From: Treponema sp.
Lineage (GTDB): Bacteria > Spirochaetota > Spirochaetia > Treponematales > Breznakiellaceae
Reading direction: 5' to 3'
NCBI GenBank assembly: GCA_031275035.1
Contig: JAISPH010000233.1
Span: forward strand, 1 to 29,061
DNA: 29,061 nt
Under the pieces are notes generated by a model. It was not told where the DNA came from, searched no databases, and saw nothing but the letters and a program-made list of their open reading frames with translations. Below, in pieces: positions 1 through 8,519 of this stretch (position 1 is the first letter of the stretch; every line of letters starts with the position of its first letter). A program made the position numbers and the translations under genes.

Positions 1-47
<47 letters not shown>

Positions 48-66
48 CATAATCACGTAGCTGGTA

Positions 67-1644
67 TTGGTCTGCGGGCTGGTATCCCTGTTCCCGTTGG
101 GCCTGCTTTCATGCGGCGGTGAATCGTCCGTACCGGCGGCGGAACCGGCGGTCATTAATATGTATATATTTGCCAACGATGAAAATTACCGGAACGGGGA
201 TATGGCGGTTGAGGAGTTTGAGAAAAGAACCGCAAAAACCCTGAATATTGATCTCAATATACATGTGATCCCCAGGCAGGTCTATGCGGAACGGCTGGTA
301 CTGCTGGCAAATACCAGCACGGAAGCGGATCTGGTCTTTGACGCTCCCTGGATGAATATTACCTCGTTGGTTCAGGAAAACGCCTACAAGGAATTAAGCG
401 GATATTTTGAGAGTCCCGGACTTGAGGGGCTGCGGGCGGCCTTTCCGCCTTCCTTTCTTGACAGCAACAGGTTTCATGGCGGAATTTATGGCATCCCCAT
501 CATGGACGCGCCCATGGATATACAGGGGGTCTATTACCGGAAAGACCTGGCCGATAAATACGGCCTTGTCATAGAAACGTATAACGATCTCCGGGCCTTT
601 TTTGAAACGGTGCTGCGCCAGGAAAATGACATGGCCCCCATGGTCATACAAAACAATCGCGGTTTTTATTTTATGTTTGATTCTCCCCTGGAGATGGGCT
701 TGAAAGGGCTCTATCCCATAGAGGGGATCATCGGAGGAGTCCGGGAGTTGTTTTGGGCGGGCGTTTCCCAGGACGGGAAGCGTATAACCGGCGTATCCGC
801 GTATGGCGATCCCCCGGATTCCTATGTGAATTATAAAGCGCCCTACAATACCTTTGAGGGATTCAATAAATACTTTCTGGAAGCGGCAAAATGGAATAAG
901 TATGTTCCGCGGGACTCGGTGATGCGGGAGATGCCGCAGCCCCTGTTTTTAAACGGTTATGCCGCCGCAGGAGAAGGGACTATCAGCGAGTTCAGCAGAA
1001 TTCAAATCAACCTGAAAAACAGGGCGCCCCATGCGGAACTTGGCTTTTGGCCGTACATTGACGCCATCAGAAACCGGGAGAAGGGACTTATTCACCTGTC
1101 GTTCCGGGCCTGGAATTATCTGTGCATTCCCCGGAATTCAACGAAAACCGAAAAAGTATTTGAATTTCTTAACTGGGTTTTTGAATCGCAGGAAAATAAC
1201 GATTTGTTTTCCTATGGTATCCGGGGTGTGCATTGGGACCGGGAGGATGATGATTCTCTGCCGGTTCTGATCCTGGATACTCCCGGAGAAGAACGGTATC
1301 AATTTCCCGGTTATGAATTAACCTGGAATCCCCGGTTTGTCCGTATTCCGGAGAATCTGCCGGAGGATATACGGGCGCTCCTTGAGTATCAGTATGCTCC
1401 CGACTCCTTCAGGCGTATTCCGATCTCCGGTTTTGTCTTTGACAATCAGGCGGTAATTACCGAGCTTACGCAGATCCGGGCAATTTTTATGAAATACCAT
1501 AAGGCCCTTTTGTGCGGGGCATACGATGATCCTTCTGCGGTTCTCAGGAAAATGAACGGTGAAATGGAAGCCGCGGGCCTCAGGAAAGTCAAAAACGAAA
1601 TAGCCCGGCAGGTGCAGGGGCATCTGGATGCCGGAAGGCAGTAA
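67..1644 (+). CDS. Sugar ABC transporter substrate-binding lipoprotein (start damaged)
   Basis: This is a 525-residue extracellular solute-binding protein of the LplA/YtcQ kind, which would bind oligosaccharides and deliver them to LplB/YtcP permeases. The first 16 residues are a hydrophobic stretch ending in a lipobox-like LLSC (Cys16), so it is probably membrane anchored. The C-terminal third carries ELTWNP, then ISGFVFDN, then a helical tail, which fits the DUF3502 region of this family. It is a clear paralogue of the binding protein at 21313, sharing the same block order. The start at TTG 67 is poor: there is no positively charged n-region or visible ribosome site, and an in-frame TAG lies at 58-60 just after the C run. 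The true N-terminus is therefore probably lost or garbled. No permease follows it, so its partners may lie upstream of the window. Confidence 0.85.
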   Translation: MVCGLVSLFPLGLLSCGGESSVPAAEPAVINMYIFANDENYRNGDMAVEEFEKRTAKTLNIDLNIHVIPRQVYAERLVLLANTSTEADLVFDAPWMNITSLVQENAYKELSGYFESPGLEGLRAAFPPSFLDSNRFHGGIYGIPIMDAPMDIQGVYYRKDLADKYGLVIETYNDLRAFFETVLRQENDMAPMVIQNNRGFYFMFDSPLEMGLKGLYPIEGIIGGVRELFWAGVSQDGKRITGVSAYGDPPDSYVNYKAPYNTFEGFNKYFLEAAKWNKYVPRDSVMREMPQPLFLNGYAAAGEGTISEFSRIQINLKNRAPHAELGFWPYIDAIRNREKGLIHLSFRAWNYLCIPRNSTKTEKVFEFLNWVFESQENNDLFSYGIRGVHWDREDDDSLPVLILDTPGEERYQFPGYELTWNPRFVRIPENLPEDIRALLEYQYAPDSFRRIPISGFVFDNQAVITELTQIRAIFMKYHKALLCGAYDDPSAVLRKMNGEMEAAGLRKVKNEIARQVQGHLDAGRQ

Positions 1645-1652
1645 AAAGGTTC

Positions 1653-1751
1653 GAATTTTAACACTCCCGAATCGTTAAAAATAATCCTCCCTCCACAATG
1701 TTCGATAATTAACGTTTTTGCGTTTTATTAAAAATTGCAAGTATACGCCCC
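1653..1751 (+). promoter_or_regulatory. Conserved upstream region, copy 1, with predicted promoter
   Basis: This segment is almost repeated at 8520-8619. Over 1697-1751 the two copies differ at only three of 55 bases. A predicted -35 (TTGCGT, 1718-1723), an 18-base spacer and a -10 (TATACG, 1742-1747) lie about 65 bases before the ATG at 1812. Upstream sits CGATAATTAACG (1703-1714), a near-perfect palindrome that could be an operator. The spacer ends in TTGCAA, which with the upstream TTGC makes a second inverted pair. The promoter assignment is a prediction; the conservation is directly visible. Confidence 0.6.
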
Positions 1752-1811
1752 TTAAAAACCGGTTATATCCTCTTTTATAGACGAAACCATAACAGGGAAG
1801 GAGCGGAATAT

Positions 1812-4610
1812 ATGCGAAAAAAAGAAAACAGAACCGTATTGCCGATCAATAATTTTGTGTTTGGCTTGCTGGCGGCCCTTGTGCTGCCGGTATTGATCTG
1901 CACCGGGTGTCCAAATGCCCTCGAAGAGATCCTCGGAGAGGAGTCCGCCGTACCGGCCGGGGCCACTGAGGCTCTTGCCGTGGCCAAGACCGCGGAAACC
2001 CAGAAAAGCGCGGCCTTTACCCTGACCAGCAGCAATACGGGGGAATGGAAGGTCTACGATACCGAAACGGGGGGCGAGCCCCTGACCATGGTAAGCGCGT
2101 CTTTCGACGCGCCAATTCTGACCTTAACGGCGGCGGGGGATGACCTTGCCCCCGGCACGTACTGGGTGTCGGTAACGGAGGAGGGCAAAACGGAAAGCCC
2201 CCGGCTGGGCCTTACCGTGGAGCCCTATGTCCGCCCGGATCAGTCCTCCACGCCTGCAGCTGAGGAGGAGGCCCTTACCGTGGTCAAGACTTCGGCGGCA
2301 CAGAAAGCCGTACCCTTTGTCCTGACCAGTACCCATACGGGGGAATGGAAGGTCTACGCCGGGGTAATGGGGGGCGAACCCCTGACCACGGTAAGCGCCG
2401 CTTTCAGCGCGCCAACCCTGACCTTAACGGCGGCGGAGGACGACCTTGCCTCCGGCACGTACTGGGTGTCGGTAACGGAGGAGGGCAAAGCGGAAAGCCC
2501 CCGGCTGGGCCTTACCGTGGCCCCGCAGGAGGGGTCCGCCGCGCCGGTTGCGGAGAATCGTTTCGTCAGCAAGACCGGGACGATTCAAAAAAGCGCGGCC
2601 TTTACCCTGACCAGCGGCAATACCGGGGAATGGAAAGTCTACGATGCCGAAACGGGGGGCGAGCCCCTGACCACGGTAAGCGCCGGTTTCAGCGCGCCAA
2701 TTCTGACCTTAACGGCGGCGGGGGATGACCTTGCCCCCGGTACATACTGGGTGTCGGTAACGGAGGAGGGCAAAACGGAAAGCCCCCGGCTGGGCCTTAC
2801 CGTGGAGAAATACCTTCCCGCCGTCCTTACCCTGGGGGTTGAAGCCGACGTCATTACGGCGAAGGCGGATTCCGGTACGCCATATACGGTTACGGGAAGC
2901 GGGGGTACATCCGTTGCGGAAGTCAACGGGTATGCGGTGATTGATTTTGCCGCCGGCGCCGATAATATCGACCTTATCCAGACTCCGGCCAGGGAGTACC
3001 TTCCCCAAAATGCCTGGACCATGGAAATGTACGTAAAAATCAACACCGGCGGCAGCGGCAATGTGGATTTCCTCCAGTTCTGGACTACCCGAAACGAGGC
3101 TCCTACATTCCGTATCGAACTTCCGAACTGGCTTTTTATTACCCACGGTCTCGATGGCACTAAACGGATCGGCGCGGCCTCCTATCTGGACGCCTGGCGG
3201 CATATTGCCATTGTCAAAAGCGGGAATAATTTAACGGCCTACGTAAACGGCGTACAACAGGGAGAGACGAGCGACGGGTACGGTAACTTCAATTCAGCCG
3301 CGTTTAACGAAGTAACCACGAGTTCCATAGGGACTTCAGGGGCGGGAGGCCAGTTATACCAATACCGTATCCACAACCGCGCGCTTGAGGCATCGGATTT
3401 CACCGGGGTTCAGGCCGTGGTAACCGCACTAAACACGATCACCGTTACCTTTGACGCCAACGGCGGCGCTTTCCCCGAAGAGGGGAATCCTCCCACCAAG
3501 ACGCTCAATATTCTCAGGCCGGCAACTACCACGGCCCTCCCGGCGGCAAATCCCGTAAAGGGGGAGAAAATTTTTGCCGGCTGGTTTCCCAATGCTGACG
3601 GTTCGGGGACTCAATTTACCGACAATACCCCGGTAATGGGCAATACCACGGTATATGCCCGCTGGGAGGATGAACCCCTGCCCTTTACGCTTACCTTCAA
3701 CGGCAATGGCGGGAGGTGGATGCCTGATAGGGAGCCGGAACAGATAATAACCGGAATAGTCGGCGAGTCAGCCGGTAATAAGATGCCCGCAAATCCGGCC
3801 AGAGGCGGTTATGTGTTCCAGGGCTGGAATACCCTGGCTGACGGAACGGGTACGGAATTTACCGGATCTACGGTGATAAATTACGAGGATATGACGGTAT
3901 ACGCCAAATGGACAATGGACACGATCACAACGATAACGAGTATCAGTTACGAGGTCGAAGGCAGTGAATTTGTCGGAACCCTTTCTAACGGCGGGAAGGT
4001 TTGGTCTACGTTTAACGATGGGACTACTATTCAAACAGTTAATGATCTTAACGTAGTTAACTTCCGGGATGGTTCTACCAATGCAAGTGCGGCCAACGGC
4101 GGTTATTCCGAGGTTGTCCTGGACCCAATTGCCGGCGCTTTCATTTATGAAGACAATTGGACAATTGAAATGTACTTCAAAATGGACCGGCTGAATGTCA
4201 AACTTGATCCTTTGCAGATATATGCAACCACCATCAATTTGACTTCAGGCGGTACGTTACGTATTGAGCATGGTACCAGCGGCAACTGGATTATCCAGAC
4301 CTACTCTCCCGGGAGACAGGCGCTTGATGTCGGCCAAAGGCCCGTACAACACGAATGGTTCCATGTGGCTATTGTCAGGAACGGTGCCGCAATAACCGTT
4401 TATTTTGACGGTGAACAAGCGGCAACACATGCGACATACGGCAATTATTACGACCATGCCTCTTTCAACAACATAAACAATGTCCATGTCGGGCGGGCGC
4501 AGAATGCCGGGTTGTACAAGTATATCTTCACCAAAACATCAAAAAGTGCCGCTGACTTTGCCGCCGTAAAGGATACGGTAAACACGCTGAACGGCGTGTC
4601 CGGGGACTGA
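1812..4610 (+). CDS. Large modular lipoprotein: three novel repeats, two LamG-like and two InlB-like domains
   Basis: This 932-residue protein starts at ATG 1812 after AAGGAG. A signal peptide ends at Cys33 (ICTGC), so it is predicted to be a lipoprotein, likely on the cell surface. Residues about 55-138, 155-238 and 248-333 are three copies of an unrecognised module marked by GEWKVY, LTLTAA and YWVSVTEEGK. A LamG/concanavalin-like domain follows (about 335-520, with WTMEMYVKI and a WRHIAIVKSG strand). Two InlB/Listeria-Bacteroides repeats come next (about 525-705, with FDANGG, AGWF and YARW). A second LamG-like domain runs to the end (WTIEMYFKM, WFHVAIVRNG). There is no catalytic domain, so glycan binding or adhesion is inferred. 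It heads run A behind the conserved promoter region. Confidence 0.85.
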   Translation: MRKKENRTVLPINNFVFGLLAALVLPVLICTGCPNALEEILGEESAVPAGATEALAVAKTAETQKSAAFTLTSSNTGEWKVYDTETGGEPLTMVSASFDAPILTLTAAGDDLAPGTYWVSVTEEGKTESPRLGLTVEPYVRPDQSSTPAAEEEALTVVKTSAAQKAVPFVLTSTHTGEWKVYAGVMGGEPLTTVSAAFSAPTLTLTAAEDDLASGTYWVSVTEEGKAESPRLGLTVAPQEGSAAPVAENRFVSKTGTIQKSAAFTLTSGNTGEWKVYDAETGGEPLTTVSAGFSAPILTLTAAGDDLAPGTYWVSVTEEGKTESPRLGLTVEKYLPAVLTLGVEADVITAKADSGTPYTVTGSGGTSVAEVNGYAVIDFAAGADNIDLIQTPAREYLPQNAWTMEMYVKINTGGSGNVDFLQFWTTRNEAPTFRIELPNWLFITHGLDGTKRIGAASYLDAWRHIAIVKSGNNLTAYVNGVQQGETSDGYGNFNSAAFNEVTTSSIGTSGAGGQLYQYRIHNRALEASDFTGVQAVVTALNTITVTFDANGGAFPEEGNPPTKTLNILRPATTTALPAANPVKGEKIFAGWFPNADGSGTQFTDNTPVMGNTTVYARWEDEPLPFTLTFNGNGGRWMPDREPEQIITGIVGESAGNKMPANPARGGYVFQGWNTLADGTGTEFTGSTVINYEDMTVYAKWTMDTITTITSISYEVEGSEFVGTLSNGGKVWSTFNDGTTIQTVNDLNVVNFRDGSTNASAANGGYSEVVLDPIAGAFIYEDNWTIEMYFKMDRLNVKLDPLQIYATTINLTSGGTLRIEHGTSGNWIIQTYSPGRQALDVGQRPVQHEWFHVAIVRNGAAITVYFDGEQAATHATYGNYYDHASFNNINNVHVGRAQNAGLYKYIFTKTSKSAADFAAVKDTVNTLNGVSGD
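1960..2810 (+). repeat. Three near-identical tandem coding repeats
   Basis: The three modules of the 932-residue lipoprotein are very close at DNA level. The landmark GGGAATGGAA recurs at 2041, 2341 and 2626, giving periods of 300 and 285 bases. Long stretches such as the block around GTACTGGGTGTCGGTAACGG are shared. Units 1 and 3 are closest in several stretches. This pattern fits recent in-frame duplication or gene conversion and marks a region where copy number could change by recombination or collapse in assembly. Confidence 0.85.
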
Positions 4611-4630
4611 GCGGCGTTTTCCGGCGGGAG

Positions 4631-4652
4631 GCCGGCTGACAGTTTAGCCGGC
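4631..4652 (+). terminator. Hairpin after the 932-residue lipoprotein gene
   Basis: GCCGGCT (4631-4637) pairs with AGCCGGC (4646-4652) across an 8-base loop. No U-tract follows, so it may be a weak terminator, a processing site or part of an attenuator together with the hairpin at 4652-4683. Confidence 0.35.
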
Positions 4653-4683
4653 CCCCCGTTCCGGTATGGGACCAAACGGGGGG
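4652..4683 (+). promoter_or_regulatory. Hairpin covering the ribosome-binding region of the 4688 gene
   Basis: CCCCCCGTT (4652-4660) pairs perfectly with AACGGGGGG (4675-4683) around a 14-base loop. The right arm is the only G-rich stretch just before the ATG at 4688, so the folded form would hide the ribosome site. The left arm shares base 4652 with the preceding hairpin. Regulation is inferred from pairing only. Confidence 0.4.
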
Positions 4684-4687
4684 ATTG

Positions 4688-5455
4688 ATGCGAAAAGAAC
4701 AGAAAACAAAGAGAGGCTTTCCCAAAACCAACCGAGTTTTGGGAAAGGCTCAAGGGGCCTCTTTTTTCTTCGGTTTATGGTTCGCGCTTGTTCCGCCGAT
4801 GGTGATCGTTTCCGGCTGTCCGGTGGAGGACGGCGGCTCCGGTGAGCAGGTCCCTCCGCCCCGGACCGGCGCTCCCGGGGCGGAAGAAACGGTAGTCGCC
4901 AAGAGCTCCTCGCCGCAAAAGATGGTGGACTTTATCGTAACCAGCGGGCATACCGGGGGCGAATGGAAGGTGTATTATTCGGCCTCCGGGGGGAGTCCGG
5001 CGGCTGGAGTGGAGGCCTCATTTGATCCCCCCGTTCTGACCTTAACCGCCTCCGGGGATAATCTTTTGAACACCACCTATTATGTATCGGTTACCGAATC
5101 GGGGAAGGCCGAAAGCGAACGGCTGGGCCTGACGGTGGCGCCCTATACGGCCCCGTCCGCCGGTACGGGGTTCATCGCCATTACCTTTGGCGGTGTCCCC
5201 GCCGATCCCGTCGAAATAAGCGGCCCCGCGACGATCTCAAAAACGGCGGGGCCCCTTACAATCAGCGTCGGCAGCCCGGAAAGTTTTGACCGGTTTGAGT
5301 GGCGGCTGGACGGGGTTAAACAGACGGGCCGGACCAGCGGCGTGTATACCGTGGGGCTTTCTTCCCTGTCCCTTGGGCAACACCATGTAATGACGGCGGC
5401 CTGGCGGGGAAACGTCCCCTATTCGGCCAGGGCCGTCTTCACGGTTACCAATTAG
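4688..5455 (+). CDS. Lipoprotein with one copy of the novel repeat module
   Basis: This 255-residue predicted lipoprotein starts at ATG 4688; a TTG one codon earlier is less likely. Its Lys/Arg-rich n-region is unusually long: residues about 9-22 (RGFPKTNRVLGKAQ) are encoded by a palindromic element at 4713-4751. A hydrophobic segment then leads to VSGC with Cys44. Residues about 62-155 are one copy of the novel module (GGEWKVYY, LTLTASGDN, YYVSVTESGK). Residues about 160-255 form a separate, beta-rich tail that I do not recognise. It lies 77 bases after the previous gene and 29 bases before the next, so it is probably co-transcribed in run A. It has no enzyme motif; a binding or structural surface role is inferred. 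Confidence 0.8.
   Translation: MRKEQKTKRGFPKTNRVLGKAQGASFFFGLWFALVPPMVIVSGCPVEDGGSGEQVPPPRTGAPGAEETVVAKSSSPQKMVDFIVTSGHTGGEWKVYYSASGGSPAAGVEASFDPPVLTLTASGDNLLNTTYYVSVTESGKAESERLGLTVAPYTAPSAGTGFIAITFGGVPADPVEISGPATISKTAGPLTISVGSPESFDRFEWRLDGVKQTGRTSGVYTVGLSSLSLGQHHVMTAAWRGNVPYSARAVFTVTN
4713..4751 (+). repeat. Palindromic element inside a coding region, copy 1
   Basis: CTTTCCCAAAAC (4717-4728) pairs with GTTTTGGGAAAG (4736-4747) around a 7-base loop. An outer GAG/CTC adds three more pairs after one mismatch. The reverse complement of 16221-16259 matches it at 37 of 39 bases. It is read in frame in the signal region of the lipoprotein at 4688. The sharing between a coding and a non-coding site suggests an interspersed mobile or REP-like element. 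Confidence 0.85.
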
Positions 5456-5484
5456 TCTGTCCTTAATCGGAGGAGGAACCGGGT

Positions 5485-8439
5485 ATGCGCTGTCCAAAAA
5501 AGATAAACCCTTTCAGGGGGGTCTGCCTGGCCGCACTTCTGGCGGGAATCGTCTGTGCCGGATGTTTTAACGTCTTTGAATCCGGGCGGCAGGAGGAGAC
5601 AGAGGAAACAGGGACGGTAAGGATCCGTCTTGGGGACACGGAGGCCAGAACCCTGCTGCCGTCGATGCCGGTCTTCTCCAAATATTCCCTGAGTTTTGCC
5701 GGAAAGGACGGTCAGCCATCGGTGGAGGACATGACGGACCTCGGCCCCGCGGAATTTGCCGGACAAGGCAAAAGCGTAACCCTGGCGGCGGGAGGATGGA
5801 CAATCACCGCCACGGCGTATGTAAGCCTCGGCGGGACAGCGGGCCTGACCGGCGATTACCCCGCCGCCAGGGGCGGGATTGACCTTGTTCTGACTTCGGG
5901 GCAGAGCCGAAACGTGTCAATAGACATTAAGCCCTTAAGCGAAGAAGGGCAGGGCGTCTTGAGTTATGACGTGGCGTTCCCGCTTTACGCCACGGCGGCG
6001 GTCCTTGAAATTTTGAACCTGGACGAAACGGCCCTGAATCCGCCGGTGTCCCTTGATCTGAAAGCCGTTTCCAAGGGAACCCGGGCCCTCCCCGCGGGAT
6101 ACTATATCCTCAGGGTAACGGTGAGGAGGGAAGGAAATGACGGTGAAACCGCGGTTCTGAGCGATATACTTCATGTTTACAGCGGAATGACCACGAATGT
6201 GAATTTGGCGGATGACTTTGCCATCATTCAAAAAACCGTAATCGCCGGGGAGGCTCTGGACCTGACCGCCCTGGTTACCAAACCGTCTTCCGGTTTTGCG
6301 CCGGAGACTCAGGGGATCGATACCCCCTGGTATACGGGAACCCTGGCATGGAAAGAGCGCGGCGGCGCGGACCTAACCGGCAGCTTTGAGGGAGGGAAGG
6401 CCTACACGGCGGTGTTGACCCTTACCGCGAAAGAGGGGTTTACGTTTGCCGGTACCGGCGCGAATGTCTTTAGCTGTTCGGGAGCCGAAACGGTAACAAA
6501 CCTTGCGGGCAGCGGAACGGTAAGCATCGCCTTCCCGGCCCTGCCCGCCCCCCTGGCGGATACGGCGCGGATTCGGTACGAAGTGAATCAGGCCGGTACG
6601 GCCTTTACGGCCATCCCCTCCACCGGAGAACCCTGGGACGCGGTCCTGAACGGCGTTGCTTTCAAAACCCTGAACGGCCGCCGGGTGATCGATATGGGCC
6701 TGGGCGGGTACGTCGATTTGGGCGCCCAGGCCGGCGCGCTGCTCAAATCACTTTCCGCCTTTACCATAGAGACCTATGTTTATGTGCCCCCGGACAGCAA
6801 CTTAAACGGCAACGGTCATTTTATCTGGACCTTCGCCCCACAGGACCCGGCGGTCTCTCCGCCGGCATCCGGGAGCGGCAGGTATATGTATCTCCAGGCT
6901 TCCACCCAGCGGTTCGGCATAAGCAAGCAGGGATGGAACAATGAGCAAAAAACCGCCGGCCTTGGCAATATCGAAAAAGGAATATGGAAACATCTGGTCC
7001 TTACACGAGACGGCGACACGGCAAAGCTCTACGTTGACGGTATTCTGAAGGACACCGCAGCGCTGACAACCGGAACCGCCGAATTGGGAGACCTGAATTA
7101 CAATTACCTTGCCCGGCCCGGTTTTGCGGGGGATCACTACCTCAGGGGCGTCAACTACTACCGCCTCAGCGTGTACGACCAGGCTTTTACCGCTGGGGAA
7201 ATTGCCCAGCTTGGGGCTGCGGAAATTCTCGCCGGTTTTCCGGCGGCTGAAAAAATAGCGTTAAAGCCGGACTCAACGCCGATGCTCCATGTGGGCGGCC
7301 TGCACAGCCCTGAAGATTTTATCCGCATCAAGGCGAAACTCCAGGCCAATCAGGAACCCTGGGTTTCCGGCTACGCCAAATTAACGAACAGTCAGTATGC
7401 CCAGACAAGCTGGAGCCCGTCCCCTACAACGCGGATTATCCGGGGAACCCTGAAAGACGAGGAGGGAAATACGATCTCCGAAAACTATATGAACGCGGCC
7501 CGCAGTGCGGCGGCGGCCTATCAAATGGCCCTGCGGTGGAAAATTTCGGGAACCTCCTCTTTTGCCGGCCGGGCGGTGTATATTCTGAATTCCTGGGCTG
7601 ATACCTGTACGGAAGTTACCGGCGACAGCAATCTCTGCCTGGCTGCGGGCCTGTACGGCTATCAGTTTGCCGTTGCCGCCGAACTGCTCCGTGATTACAG
7701 CGGATGGAATGCCGGCGATTTTGCGGATTTTAAGCAATGGATGCTGGACGTGTTTTATGTCAAGAACCTCGATTTCCTGACCCGGCATAATGACACCTAT
7801 GACGATCATTACTGGGCCAACTGGGATCTCTGCAATTTGGCTTCCGTCCTCGCCATAGGGATTCTCACGGACCGGCGGGACATCTACAACTTTGGCATAG
7901 ACTACCTGCAAAACGGAAATGGCAACGGGAATTTTTACAAATTTATTAATTACATACATACAGTCAACGGTGAGGAGCTGGGACAAATTCAGGAAAGCGG
8001 AAGGGATCAGGGACACGCTACCATGTGTATCGCCATTATGGATGTTATATGCCGGTTGACGTGGAATCAGGGGGACGACTTTTACGGCTTTGACGATAAC
8101 CGTTTCCTCAAGGCCTGCGAATACGTTGCCAAATACAATGCCGCCAATCTGGATGTACCCTTTGCGGAATATACCCGTTATTACGGCAATAAGGCGAATT
8201 CGGCCCAGAAAGAAGTCCACACCGTTGTCAGCGAATCGGCCCGGGGCACGGTCCGCCCCATGTGGGCCGGCCCCTATTACCATTACGCCAAAGTCAAAGG
8301 TCTGGCCCCCGCGAAACTTATTAATACCAAAATGGGAGTTGACGCCACCGTTCCCGAAGGCGGCGGCGGTGATTATGGTCCAAACAGCGGCGGTTTTGAT
8401 CAACTGGGTTTCGGTACGCTTATGTACGTCAGGGATTAG
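5485..8439 (+). CDS. LamG plus alginate-lyase-like lipoprotein (polysaccharide lyase)
   Basis: This 984-residue protein starts at ATG 5485 after GGAGGAGG. The signal peptide ends at VCAGC (Cys27). Residues about 40-245 and 250-355 are beta-rich domains I do not name. A LamG-like domain spans about 355-580 (FTIETYVYV, WKHLVLTRDG, KLYVDG). Residues about 592-984 resemble the alginate_lyase superfamily (PF05426-like alpha/alpha toroid), with DDHYWANWDLC (773-783) and ESGRDQGHA (837-845). These contain candidate Asn779, Arg840 and His844 for beta-elimination at uronic residues. The substrate is not certain: alginate, glucuronan or a glucuronic-acid side chain are all possible. The enzyme region is very close to the lipoprotein at 17747. 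It is the last gene of run A. Confidence 0.85.
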   Translation: MRCPKKINPFRGVCLAALLAGIVCAGCFNVFESGRQEETEETGTVRIRLGDTEARTLLPSMPVFSKYSLSFAGKDGQPSVEDMTDLGPAEFAGQGKSVTLAAGGWTITATAYVSLGGTAGLTGDYPAARGGIDLVLTSGQSRNVSIDIKPLSEEGQGVLSYDVAFPLYATAAVLEILNLDETALNPPVSLDLKAVSKGTRALPAGYYILRVTVRREGNDGETAVLSDILHVYSGMTTNVNLADDFAIIQKTVIAGEALDLTALVTKPSSGFAPETQGIDTPWYTGTLAWKERGGADLTGSFEGGKAYTAVLTLTAKEGFTFAGTGANVFSCSGAETVTNLAGSGTVSIAFPALPAPLADTARIRYEVNQAGTAFTAIPSTGEPWDAVLNGVAFKTLNGRRVIDMGLGGYVDLGAQAGALLKSLSAFTIETYVYVPPDSNLNGNGHFIWTFAPQDPAVSPPASGSGRYMYLQASTQRFGISKQGWNNEQKTAGLGNIEKGIWKHLVLTRDGDTAKLYVDGILKDTAALTTGTAELGDLNYNYLARPGFAGDHYLRGVNYYRLSVYDQAFTAGEIAQLGAAEILAGFPAAEKIALKPDSTPMLHVGGLHSPEDFIRIKAKLQANQEPWVSGYAKLTNSQYAQTSWSPSPTTRIIRGTLKDEEGNTISENYMNAARSAAAAYQMALRWKISGTSSFAGRAVYILNSWADTCTEVTGDSNLCLAAGLYGYQFAVAAELLRDYSGWNAGDFADFKQWMLDVFYVKNLDFLTRHNDTYDDHYWANWDLCNLASVLAIGILTDRRDIYNFGIDYLQNGNGNGNFYKFINYIHTVNGEELGQIQESGRDQGHATMCIAIMDVICRLTWNQGDDFYGFDDNRFLKACEYVAKYNAANLDVPFAEYTRYYGNKANSAQKEVHTVVSESARGTVRPMWAGPYYHYAKVKGLAPAKLINTKMGVDATVPEGGGGDYGPNSGGFDQLGFGTLMYVRD

Positions 8440-8473
8440 GCCCTTCACTGCGGGATGGATTGGTTCGATTGAA

Positions 8474-8502
8474 GGGGCCGCCGGGAAATTCCCGGCGGCC
8501 CC
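8474..8502 (+). terminator. Strong GC-rich hairpin after run A
   Basis: GGGGCCGCCGGGAA (8474-8487) and TTCCCGGCGGCCCC (8489-8502) form a perfect inverted repeat with a one-base centre, folding as a 12-bp GC stem with a 5-base loop. It lies 35 bases after the stop at 8439 and before the second promoter copy. No T run follows, so it is not a textbook intrinsic terminator. Confidence 0.6.
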
Positions 8503-8519
8503 TGTGATTCCGGGGGTTT

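Noticed and set aside
1960..2810. Possible CRISPR array from the regular repeats
   Set aside because: The repeats are about 300 bases long, in frame and protein coding, with no short repeat-spacer pattern.
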